Below are positions 6,685 through 15,400 of a stretch of DNA of 29,498 nucleotides, piece after piece. The notes beneath the pieces are model-generated. The model ran no database searches and was not told the origin of the DNA. It worked only from the letters and a program-made list of their open reading frames with translations. The DNA comes from Delftia sp. PS-11 (GTDB lineage: Bacteria; Pseudomonadota; Gammaproteobacteria; Burkholderiales; Burkholderiaceae_C): assembly GCF_029870285.1 (NCBI RefSeq), contig NZ_JACSYA010000048.1, positions 1-29,498 on the forward strand. The letters are read 5' to 3'. A program made the translations under genes and the position numbers. Each line of letters opens with the position of its first letter. Positions within the stretch are counted from its first letter, which is position 1.

Positions 6685-9110
6685 CGCCGCGCATCGCCTC
6701 CCTCACAGCTACCGACTTTCGCAGCCTTCGGGGGACCGTCACGATCCCTATGGACAGCCCTGTCGTGCTGATCCACGGCCGCAACGGCGCTGGAAAGACC
6801 AGCTTGTTGACGGCGATGGAGCTTGGCCTGACCGGGCATTTGGCATCGTTATCTCGGCAGGACCCGCAGCTTCGGGAGCATCTGGTTCATAAGGAGGCGG
6901 TGTCCAAAACAGCCTCGGTGTCGATTGGCGTTCGCGGGCTTGATGTCGAGTTTCCTGCAGGGAGCTTCGACATCCATGGCAGCAAGCTCACCGGCAGGGC
7001 GGCGCTCGATCCTGGTCTGACAAAGTACTTCTCGGAGCGCTGCTACCTCGCGCAGTCCACACTCACGAGGCTACTGGAGTTCTACGAGGACAAATCAACA
7101 AATGGCACGGCGCTAACGCGATTCGTCAAGGAACTGCTCGGGCTGGATGCACTGGATGCCCTCATCGACGGGCTGCACGACGCAGGCGATGTACGCCGAC
7201 TTCGTGGTCATGCCGTGAGCTTCTGGGACATGCGCGATCAACTCCCGAGTTTGGATGACGAATTGAGCCGCCTAGCCGAAGAGCTCAAATCCGCCGAGGA
7301 GCAGGCAATGAAGCTCACGCAGTCGGCACTGGAGAGACTAACACCACATTGGCCAGACGCTGCCAGTCTCTCGGCGCAGGCGATGCTTGACATGTTGAAG
7401 GAGCAGTCACAGGAGCCGGAGCAACAACGCTTTACTCAGCTCCGGCGAGAGCTCAACGACACGGTGTCGCAGAGCCAGCGGGATGTTTCCGCTTTGGCAG
7501 CCGACCGACGCTCTACCATCGAAACGGCCGCTGGCAATGCAGACGCGGCGCTGCGCAGTTGGCTGGAAACAAGCGGCCAGCACATGACGGAGCTGTTCGA
7601 CAAGCTCGATGACTACTTTCCTGATCTGCCGTCCCCCATTCAGAATCGCCCTGAGTACGCTCGTGCCTATGCACATCGGGCCGTGTCCAATGAGGTGGCG
7701 CGATGCATGCAGATTCAAGCCAAGGATCAAACAGCGCAACAGCAGGTTTCGACGCTCCAGAATGACCGGCAACGCCTTGCTACGCGACTGGAAGAGATCG
7801 ACAAACAGATCGTGCAGCATTCGCGTGAGGCCGGCCAGTTTGCGCAAGCGCTGTCCACCCTGGTGCCGCATGTGCACACCGAAGAATGTCCCGTCTGCAG
7901 TCGGGACTTCCGTGAGGTTTCGTCTTTGCCACTGCTGGGTCATCTCACGAGTCGAATTGCCTCCCTAACTCAGTCGGCTGGCCTACTTTCAGCATTGTCG
8001 CAGGAGCGGGCGAACACTGGGAGCGCCATCGCGGCCCGAGACCGAGAGATCGGTGTCGCTCAGGCGCACGTACTCACGACCGAAGCGAGAACGGAATACG
8101 TGCAACGGCTTGCAACCCTTGAGCAAGCCCTACAGGATTTGGCGTCTCTGGAAGGGAATGCCAAGGCTGGCGAAGCTCTGTTCGAGCAAGCTGCGAACGC
8201 CGCGCAGGCTCTGGCATCAGCTCGTGCCGTCGATCAGCAGTCAACAGCCATTCGAGAAGCTGCTGGTCGGTATGCCACTGTGCTCGCCGTGGATCCCATC
8301 GGCTCCAGCGAGTCTTTGCAAGCGGCGCTGCAGCGGTTTCTTGCTGAAGTGACTGCTCGGATGGAGCGGCTGGCGTCGAAAGAGTCGGCGCGCCGCGATG
8401 GCGAGGCGATACTGAGGGAAGTTCTTCTAAAGCAGCAAATCATTGAACCCATCAAGGTACGGCTACTAGAGCGGAGAACTGCTCGCCGAGGCCTACAAGC
8501 TGCGAAGGAAGCGGGGGAGCGCACGATCGGACAGGCGCGCGAGCTTCTCAAGCTCGCTCAGGTAGAGCGTTCCCGCGTTGTGGGTCAAGTGTTTAATGAT
8601 TCCTTGAATGCGGCATGGCGAGACCTCTTCGTCCGTCTGGCACCGGACGAGCCTTTCATCCCCGCCTTCGCTTTGCCCCAGGCAACAAAGGGTGGTTTCG
8701 AAGCCAGGCTGGAGACCCACTACCGAGATGGCAGTAAAGGCGGAAATCCAAGGGCCATGCTCAGTGCCGGGAATCTCAACACGGCCGCGCTGACGCTGTT
8801 CTTCGCGCTCCATCTGTCCGTAACGCCGCAGCTGCCTTGGTTGATCATCGATGACCCGGTGCAAAGCATGGACGAGGTTCACATTTCGCAGTTCGCTGCT
8901 TTGTTGCGAACACTCTCGAAGCAGCATGGCCGTCAGGTCATCCTTGCCGTGCACGAGAAGCCGCTCTTCGACTACCTGTGCCTGGAACTCAGCCCAGCGT
9001 TTGATGGCGACCGATTGATTACGGTAGAGCTGGGGCGCGCGGCCAATGGCGAGTCGGTGGCGAATACTACAGTCAGAGAGTGGAAGCAGGATCTGGCGAT
9101 TGCGGCGTAG
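6681..9110 (+). CDS. lmuB: SMC/Rad50-like ATPase with zinc hook (LmuB-like)
   Basis: 809-aa ABC-type ATPase of the SMC/Rad50/RecF class. Walker A is GRNGAGKTS (33-41), the ABC signature is LSAGN (694-698), Walker B is WLIIDD (720-725), followed by a D-loop (SMDE, 729-732) and a switch His758 in AVHEK. Between the two ATPase halves lie two long coiled-coil stretches flanking CPVC (403-406), a zinc hook that can dimerise two molecules. Such proteins sense unusual DNA ends or structures and, in Lamassu, release or activate the effector. All ATPase motifs look intact. It overlaps the 191-aa gene by ATGA and is the last gene of the operon. RecN, RloC and Septu ATPases share parts of this architecture, but the partner genes favour Lamassu/ABC-3C. 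Confidence 0.8.
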   Translation: MTPRIASLTATDFRSLRGTVTIPMDSPVVLIHGRNGAGKTSLLTAMELGLTGHLASLSRQDPQLREHLVHKEAVSKTASVSIGVRGLDVEFPAGSFDIHGSKLTGRAALDPGLTKYFSERCYLAQSTLTRLLEFYEDKSTNGTALTRFVKELLGLDALDALIDGLHDAGDVRRLRGHAVSFWDMRDQLPSLDDELSRLAEELKSAEEQAMKLTQSALERLTPHWPDAASLSAQAMLDMLKEQSQEPEQQRFTQLRRELNDTVSQSQRDVSALAADRRSTIETAAGNADAALRSWLETSGQHMTELFDKLDDYFPDLPSPIQNRPEYARAYAHRAVSNEVARCMQIQAKDQTAQQQVSTLQNDRQRLATRLEEIDKQIVQHSREAGQFAQALSTLVPHVHTEECPVCSRDFREVSSLPLLGHLTSRIASLTQSAGLLSALSQERANTGSAIAARDREIGVAQAHVLTTEARTEYVQRLATLEQALQDLASLEGNAKAGEALFEQAANAAQALASARAVDQQSTAIREAAGRYATVLAVDPIGSSESLQAALQRFLAEVTARMERLASKESARRDGEAILREVLLKQQIIEPIKVRLLERRTARRGLQAAKEAGERTIGQARELLKLAQVERSRVVGQVFNDSLNAAWRDLFVRLAPDEPFIPAFALPQATKGGFEARLETHYRDGSKGGNPRAMLSAGNLNTAALTLFFALHLSVTPQLPWLIIDDPVQSMDEVHISQFAALLRTLSKQHGRQVILAVHEKPLFDYLCLELSPAFDGDRLITVELGRAANGESVANTTVREWKQDLAIAA

Positions 9111-9497
9111 ACGTTCGTACTCGCTGTAGACGGCACCTAGCCTGGAGCGGCTAAGTGGTTGGGACGAGGTCTTCGCCTCCGATGCGGACGCCTGGGCATA
9201 ACCGTCACGACCGGTCTCAGCCAGTTTGGCGAAGGGCCGCTCCTGGCCGACTGACGACGGCCCTCATCCGTTGACGGCTCGTCATAAACCGGACGCGTAG
9301 GGTGCAGCCCCCAAGGTCAGCTTTGCGGTGCTGCGCTCAAAAGTAGCTAGGCCCGGCTTCGGCCATAAGCGGACAGCCGCAGGCGCCTTCAGACGACAGC
9401 TGTAGGCTGATCTGCGACATTCAAGGTGCAGTACGCGCGTGACGATCCACACCAGCCGTTGAACGCTTGCGTTCCAGGACGACCGCTTCATCCTTGA
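9111..9497. other. Gap between the defence operon and the IS element
   Basis: No gene is supported. A 69-codon minus-strand frame (9282-9491) has the Arg/Ser/Ala-rich look of chance translation and no ribosome binding site. A short hairpin TAGCC/GGCTA about 30 bp after the SMC gene is too weak to call a terminator. The sequence resembles the decayed non-coding tracts common between genes in Burkholderiales and Pseudomonas genomes. Confidence 0.4.
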
Positions 9498-9527
9498 TGA
9501 TGTTGCCCCCGTATTACCGACCCCGCC

Positions 9528-10441
9528 CTATTCGCAATAAAGCGCTTGGTCAGCCCCTGCAGCCTGTTGTCGCCTGAACTCCCGAGGTGACCGCATTTTC
9601 AGCGAAGAATGCGGATGCACCTCGTTGAAGTGCTCGAAGGCCGCTGGCAGTTGCGCCAGTACCGTCTGCGCGTCACTCCTGTCCATGCGCGCCACATAGT
9701 CGCGCTTGAAGGTGTTGACGAAGCTCTCGGCCATGCCGTTGCTCTGTGGGCTGCAGACGGGCGTATTGATGGGCTTCAGGCCCAGCGCGCGTGCCAGAGC
9801 CCTCGTTTCGGCGGCGATGTAGGCACCGCCGTTGTCACTGAGGAACTCCAACTCCTGGCCCTGCGGGACCGCTTCGACCGAGCCGAAGCGGCGCTCCACG
9901 GCCTCGATGAGCATCTCGCGTACCGGCTCACCTGGCAGCCCCTTGCCCTCCCATGCACGCCAAGCCATCACCTCACGGTCGCAGCAGTCCTTGGTGAAGG
10001 TGGCCGTCACGATCTGACCTGAATCGCACTTGATTTCCAGACCATCGGAGCACCAGCGCAGGTCGCTGCGTGAGACCGCAACACGGCCCTCATGCATGCG
10101 TGCGGACTGGCGGCGGCGAGGCGCCTTGGGCAGCAGCAGAGCGGCTTGTGCCATGACGCGATAGACGCGTTTGGCATTGACCCTCGAGGCGCCCCGTGCC
10201 GCACGCTGGCGGTTCACCAAGGCACAGGCACGTCGGTAGCCATAGCTGGGCAAGTCGGCAATTTCCTGGCGCAGTTCGGCGAGCAGCCCGGCATCGTCGC
10301 TGGGTGTGCGATGGCTGCGGCCATCGGTCCAGTATTCACCACGCCCAAGCAGGTCGCACACATGCGAGCGCGCCAGCCCTATCGTCCGGCAGACCGTTTT
10401 CACTGGTCGTCCCCGGGCAACAAGGGCGAGCGCGCAATCCA
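9528..10441 (-). pseudogene. IS3-family transposase OrfB (InsD-like), 5' end cut by IS1111-type insertion
   Basis: This is the catalytic half of an IS2-group transposase. A helix-turn-helix-like N-terminus (PVKTVCRTIGLARSHVCDLL) is followed by an rve integrase core with the DDE residues visible in context: RWCSDG, LSDNGGAYIA and SPQSNGMAESFVNTFKRDYV. The C-terminus looks complete and ends in ALYCE. The native reading begins at an ATG formed by AAAAATGG at the orfA/orfB overlap; the IS1111-type element has split exactly this ATG. An open frame continues upstream to 10568 inside the inserted element and could give a chimeric product. Normal production by programmed frameshift from orfA is lost. 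Confidence 0.85.
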
Positions 10442-10539
10442 CTAATGAGATGGTCCGCCTCGCTCCTCCCACAGCTCGCCATCGTGCTTGTGCGGGAGTA
10501 CAAAGCGCGAACCGCCACCATCCACAGCAGGAGACCGTC

Positions 10540-11589
10540 ATGAGCAACCAGCAATGCACCGCCGTCACCTATGGAATCGACCTCGGCAAGACTTGGTTCC
10601 ACGTCGTTGGGCTTGATCACACCGGCAATCCGATCAAGCGTGCCAAGCTCAACCGTGCCAGCATCATCCGCTTTTTCATCAATATCCCCGCAGCACTCGT
10701 CGGCATGGAAGCATGTCCAGGCTCTCAGTGGCTGGCCCGTAAGCTCAATGCCCTCGGGCATCAGGTGCGCATCGTGCCTGCCCAATTCGTCAAGCCCTAC
10801 GTGAAGTCGAACAAGAATGACACCATCGATGCCGCAGCCATCGCAGAAGCCATCACCCGACCCACAATGCGCTTCGTTCAGATCAAGCAATGCGCCCAGG
10901 TTGACCTGCAGGCATTGCACCGCAGCCGCGATCTACTGGTGAGCACGCGCACACGGCTCATCAACCAGATGCGAGCCTTTTGCCTGGAGTACGGCGTCGC
11001 AATACGCAATGGGGTTGGGGCATTCAAGGCTGCCTTGCCGGCCGTGCTGAGCGACGAGAGCAATGACCTGACTCCTGACATGCGCGAATTGCTGGTCGAA
11101 CTCGCCCAAGAACTCGCCACGCTGGAAGAGCGGATCGCGCAGCTCACACGCAAGATCAATGCACAGGCCGATGCGTCCGACAGTGCCCGGCGCTTGGCGA
11201 CGATTCCTGGCGTGGGGCAACTGACTGCCACCGCACTCGTCGCGGCCGTTGGCGACGCGCGCCAGTTCAAAACGGCACGCGACCTGAGCGCCTGGCTTGG
11301 ACTGACTCCAGCGCAGTATTCGACTGGCGGCAAGACGCACCTGACAGGTATCAGCAAGCGGGGAAACTCCTACGTGCGCAAGCTCCTTATCCACGGTGCA
11401 CGATCCTGCAGCATGCACCTTGACCGGACGAAGGACCGGCTGGGACTGTGGATCGAGGAGCTCGAAGGCCGACTGCATCACAACAAGATGGTGGTCGCAC
11501 TGGCCAACAAGCTGGCGCGCATCGCGTGGGTGATTCTGACCAAGCCCGGTGCACTCTACGAGCGCCAAGTCCCTCAGCTGATGCCCTGA
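10540..11589 (+). CDS. IS110-family (IS1111 subgroup) transposase
   Basis: 349-aa DEDD recombinase. The N-terminal RuvC-like domain shows GIDLGK (12-17), GMEACPGS, and NDTIDAAAIAEA, which together carry the acidic DEDD residues. The C-terminal domain shows IPGVGQLTATAL and SAWLGLTPAQYSTGGKTHLTGISKRGNSYVRKLL, the region carrying the catalytic Ser in this family. Length is normal and no frameshift is visible, so it may be active. The start at 10540 follows AGGAG at 10529-10533; the frame is open further upstream but lacks a better start. IS110-family enzymes use a structured RNA from the element to choose target and donor; the candidate region is downstream of this gene. Confidence 0.93.
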   Translation: MSNQQCTAVTYGIDLGKTWFHVVGLDHTGNPIKRAKLNRASIIRFFINIPAALVGMEACPGSQWLARKLNALGHQVRIVPAQFVKPYVKSNKNDTIDAAAIAEAITRPTMRFVQIKQCAQVDLQALHRSRDLLVSTRTRLINQMRAFCLEYGVAIRNGVGAFKAALPAVLSDESNDLTPDMRELLVELAQELATLEERIAQLTRKINAQADASDSARRLATIPGVGQLTATALVAAVGDARQFKTARDLSAWLGLTPAQYSTGGKTHLTGISKRGNSYVRKLLIHGARSCSMHLDRTKDRLGLWIEELEGRLHHNKMVVALANKLARIAWVILTKPGALYERQVPQLMP

Positions 11590-11871
11590 CCGATGAGGCC
11601 CGTATCTGACCCCTTCACCAAACAATCAATTTCACTTCTGCTTTCCAAAGTTTGCTGAGTTCTGGATTGATGACGAAACAGTCGATCGACGCAGCGTAAG
11701 CCCGACAAAAAAAGCGGGTGCTCCAACCCGGTCCACTTATTGGGAACGATGCGTGCGGATCTCATTATGGCCTGGCTGCAACCGCAGCCCACTCGCGAGA
11801 GGCCGGATACATTTGTGCAAACTGCCTTCGTCAAAGAGAAAGTGCTTGGCAAATGCGAGGCGGACCATACA
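11590..11871 (+). ncRNA. Candidate seekRNA/bridge RNA region of the IS1111-type element
   Basis: 282 bp between the transposase stop and the right end hold no gene. In the IS1111 subgroup the guide RNA is encoded in this downstream non-coding end. Short matches fit that idea. CTCATTA (11761-11767) is complementary to TAATGAG at the element's left end (10443-10449). ATACATTT (11807-11814) equals the right junction (11867-11874). TGGATTG (11663-11669) is complementary to the left target flank CAATCCA, and TTCTGC (11636-11641) equals part of the right flank. The target and donor matches do not have the same strand arrangement, so some may be chance. RNA ends were not defined. Confidence 0.4.
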
Positions 11872-12213
11872 TTTTTCTGCGGCGTACTCCACGGCTTCCT
11901 TGAGGATTTCGTTCTCCAAGGCTTTCTTGCCAAGCACGCGCTGCAGCTTGGCGATTTCCGCGCGGGCAGCCGCCAGCTCGGATGCCGGCACGACAGCCTC
12001 GCCAGCGGAGACGGCGGTCAAAGCGCTCTGGCGTTCGAGCTTGCGCCACTGAAACAGCAGTCCCGCCGAGACGCCTTCCTGGCGAGCGACGAGCGATACG
12101 CTCATGCCCGGTTCGTGGGTTCGGCGCACCAGCGCCGCCTTCTCTGCGAGGGACCAGCGCCTGCGGCGCTGGTCCTTCACGACTACCTCTATTGACTCCG
12201 TATGCCTAGTCAT
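11872..12213 (-). pseudogene. IS3-family transposase OrfA (InsC-like), 3' end cut by IS1111-type insertion
   Basis: This is the DNA-binding half of the IS2-group transposase. It starts MTRHTES, has a helix-turn-helix ([20 protein letters not shown] and [17 protein letters not shown]), then a leucine-zipper-like stretch ending [21 protein letters not shown]. In intact relatives it continues WIARSPLLPGD; those codons are found on the far side of the inserted element (around 10400-10440) followed by a stop. Here the frame runs on into the insertion to a stop at 11737. The ATG at 12213 is preceded by AGGAC; a GTG two codons upstream is also possible. Confidence 0.82.
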
Positions 12214-12401
12214 ATGCACAGTCCTGTTCCTATCTTCAAAGATAAGCGATAGGAGGGGGTCTGGGAATCAGGGGGCTATCTCATTGAGAGCTTACAGCTC
12301 GTCTGCAAACAGTCAATGGCGCACTGGGAGTGGTCCGCCCATAACCAGCATGAGGGGTGCGAAAGGGCCTGAGCTGAGGCAGAATCGTCCATGACTGTGC
12401 G

Positions 12402-15400
12402 ATGAAACACCTGTTTCCTGCGAACCTCTCTCGGCGCGCTAAATTACTTGTTCAGACCCTCATAGCAATGACAATAGACCAAGGCAACGAAAGCCATAAA
12501 ACTCCAAGCATTACGCGAACAGCATCAAGCGGGACGTCTCCCGAACTTACTGGAGGCCAGGGTTTCAGCTTCGAGGATGCTGTTTCTTCGGTGTATGCAG
12601 TAGCGCTGCTTTGCGAGACGACTGCGCCAGGCCTGCCGGGCCGCGTTGTAAGACATCTCTCTGTGCAGCAAGGCTCGTTCGGGCAGCCACTGGACGACCT
12701 CATCGTTAGAGCAGAAGGAACCGACCAAGTCTCGGTAACCTTTAGCTCACAGGTCAAACGCAAGCTGGTAATCAGTGCGGCGGGCACAAACACTGACTTC
12801 CGAGAGACGATTGAGCGCGCTTACGAAACGCTCTCGGACACCGGTTTTCAGATTTCGTTGGACAGGGTGGGCGCTATCGTCGGCGAAATCTCGGACGCAG
12901 CCAAAAGGAGCTTCGAGACCCTTTGTGAATGGGCGCGGGCAGAAAGCTCGATGGAACAGTTCGTGCACAAGCTGCAGACCGATCGCGCAGCGGGAGATAA
13001 GCTCTCGCAGTTCGAGGCAGTACGCGACATCCTCTCGTCTAAGGTAGCGCCCGGCGAGCTTGACGCAGCCACGCATAAACTGCTGAGTCACTTTGTTCTC
13101 ATACGCTTTGACTTGCTTACCGAAGGCTCTCCGACCGAGGCACAGGTCGTTGCTGGCCTTGCCAACATCCTGGCTCCAATGGACCGTCCCCGCGCTGACG
13201 ACTTGTGGCGCCGTTTACTGGCCTTGGTGCGCGTTTCGCAAGGGCGCGCTGCAGGGTATGACCGCAAGACGCTCGTCGCTCGCCTGAACGGCGCTTTCCG
13301 GCTTGCTGGGGCGCCGAGTGCGCAAGGAGCGCTGCAAGCAATACAGCAGGAGAGCCGACTTGCCGCTGCCGAAATCACGAATAGCATCTCTGGTTTGAGT
13401 GTGCCACGCGACACCAGCGTTCAAGCGGTCGTCGAGGCCGCAAAGTCGCCTGGATTTGTGCAGATTGGCGGTATGCCTGGTGCGGGGAAGTCGGTCGTTC
13501 TCCGATCGGCGATCGAACAACTTGCCGCCTCTGGAACTGTCCTCTTCTTAAAGTCCGACCGTCTGCGGGGGAGTACGTGGTCGCAGTACGCCACCGCCGC
13601 AGGCATTACACACGGTAACTTAGAGGAGCTTCTCGTTGAGCTTTCAGCGTCCGGCTGCAGGGTGCTGTTCGTCGACGGTATTGACCGTGTGGAGATCGAA
13701 CACCGAGGCATCCTCCTAGACCTGCTGAACAGCATCCACTCCTCGCCGTTGCTACCAGGATGGTGTGTCGTTGCTACCGTGCGCGACACGGGAATGGAGC
13801 CGCTGCGCACGTGGCTGCCTGCGCGCATGTTCTCAAGCGGAGTGCGGACGCTGACTATCGACTCTTTTGATGATGAGGAAGCTGAGGCGCTCGCTCAAGT
13901 CAAGCCAGCCCTTCGACCACTGCTTTTCGGTAGTGATTCTGTTCGCGCGGTCGTTCGTCGGCCCTTTTTCGCGGCCGTGCTCGCCAAAGAGGCTGACTCG
14001 TCGAACGCGCAGGCCACCTCCGAGGTTGACCTTGCGGCTTTGTGGTGGGAACGCGGCGGCTACGGCGCTGACCCCACGCGAGCCGGCTACCGGCGAAACG
14101 CCCTGGTGCAGTTGGCCAAGACAGGCGCGCATCAACTGGGCAGGCGCATCCCTATAGCAGATGTCGATGCTCAGACGCTCGCGGAACTTGAGGCAGACGG
14201 CATCGTTCGACATGTCAGGCGCGGGCATACCGCGCAGTTCTCCCACGACATTTTTTTTGAATGGGCATTCTTGCAGCACTTGGTCCGGGCGGATGACACT
14301 TGGCCAGAGGTCATACGCGAAATTGGGGAGCCACCAGCACTTGGGCGAGTCGTTGAACTACTCTCTCAGACAGAGCTTGCCCACGATGAGAACTGGGCCA
14401 ACCACTTGGCCGCCTTGGAGGGAAATCAGAGACTTCGTTCCCAATGGCTACGCTCGTGGATGGCCGGTCCGTTTTCTCTGGAGACGTTCGCGCTGTACTC
14501 CCCAGCCTTCGACCGAGCGATGCTCGACACTGCACACTCGCGGATCCGCAAGGTGGTCATTTGGTACCAAGCTGAAAAAACGAAGCCGAATGCGGCCCTT
14601 CTCGAGCGCTCAGATGCTCCTGATCTCGATCTCGCCAAGCGCATGCTTTATGCGGACATGTGGGGGCACCCTTCGGACATCGCAGCTTGGGAGCGCTTCT
14701 GTGACTGGCTTCTGGACCACGCCTCGGACATCCCTACCAGGGTGATTCCAGACGTGGTTTCGGCGTTCGGTGTCTGGCAGAACATGTTCTCCCACCACCA
14801 AAACCGGGTGTCAGAGCGCATCGTTCAGACTGGCCTCGCGTGGCTGTACCACATCCAGTATCGACGGCATCGAAAAGAGTTCTCGACAGAGCACGATATC
14901 TGGGACGAGATTGAGGGCGGGCGGGATAGCTTGGAGGACCTCGAATCTGCGCTGCGGACGTTGGTGTTGAACTCTTCGCTCACCCAGAGCTCCTTGGTCA
15001 TTCAGTACCTCCGCGATTTGCACCACCTGGAACGTATGCCGCGTCGGGCAGTGCAGTCCGTGTTCACACATGCGCTATTTCTCTCGCGTGCTTGTCCTCA
15101 AGAGTTGGTTGACTTCACGCTATCGGTGGTGCGCACGCGCCTCCCAGTCCTTGTAAAGAAAGACATGCAAGGCCGAGGCTACTATAGTGTCGGTCGCTTC
15201 GACCGGGACCGTCTCTCCATCGACGATCACTCCTCCTTCCTCCCTGCCGCACCGACAAGGGAGCCGTTCCACTCGTTGCTGCAGCAATCACCGGAACATG
15301 GTAGGAGACTGATTCGGGAAGTCGCCAACCACGCCATTCGATCATGGCGGCAACTGCATCGGCTCTCCCACGAGCTTGATGGAACGCCTATCCCGATCGT

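Larger units (their letters stand above)
10442..11871 (+). mobile_element. IS1111-type (IS110 family) element nested in the IS3-family element
   Basis: The element is about 1430 bp. Subterminal inverted repeats of 14 bp are perfect: ATGGTCCGCCTCGC at 10450-10463 and its complement GCGAGGCGGACCAT at 11855-11868. They lie 8 bp from the left end and 3 bp from the right end, matching the subterminal placement typical of the IS1111 subgroup. Joining the flanks restores an uninterrupted IS2-group orfA/orfB junction, so the ends can be set to within one base and there is no target duplication, as expected for IS110-family recombination. Confidence 0.88.
9498..12283 (-). mobile_element. IS3-family (IS2-group) insertion sequence, interrupted
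   Basis: The element runs on the minus strand: orfA near 12.2 kb, orfB to 9.5 kb. The ends are imperfect inverted repeats. The left end begins TGATGTTGCCCCCGTATTACC (at 9498); the right end, read on the minus strand from 12283, begins TGAGATAGCCCCCTGATTCC. Both resemble IS2 ends. TTGA lies directly outside each end (9494-9497 and 12284-12287), a possible 4-bp target duplication. Removing the nested IS1111-type element leaves about 1.36 kb, the usual size for this group. The exact ends are uncertain by a few bases. Both halves of the transposase remain, but they are separated by the insertion. Confidence 0.8.

Noticed and set aside
9282..9491. 69-codon minus-strand frame before the IS
   Set aside because: Arg/Ser-rich chance translation without a ribosome binding site, in decayed intergenic sequence.
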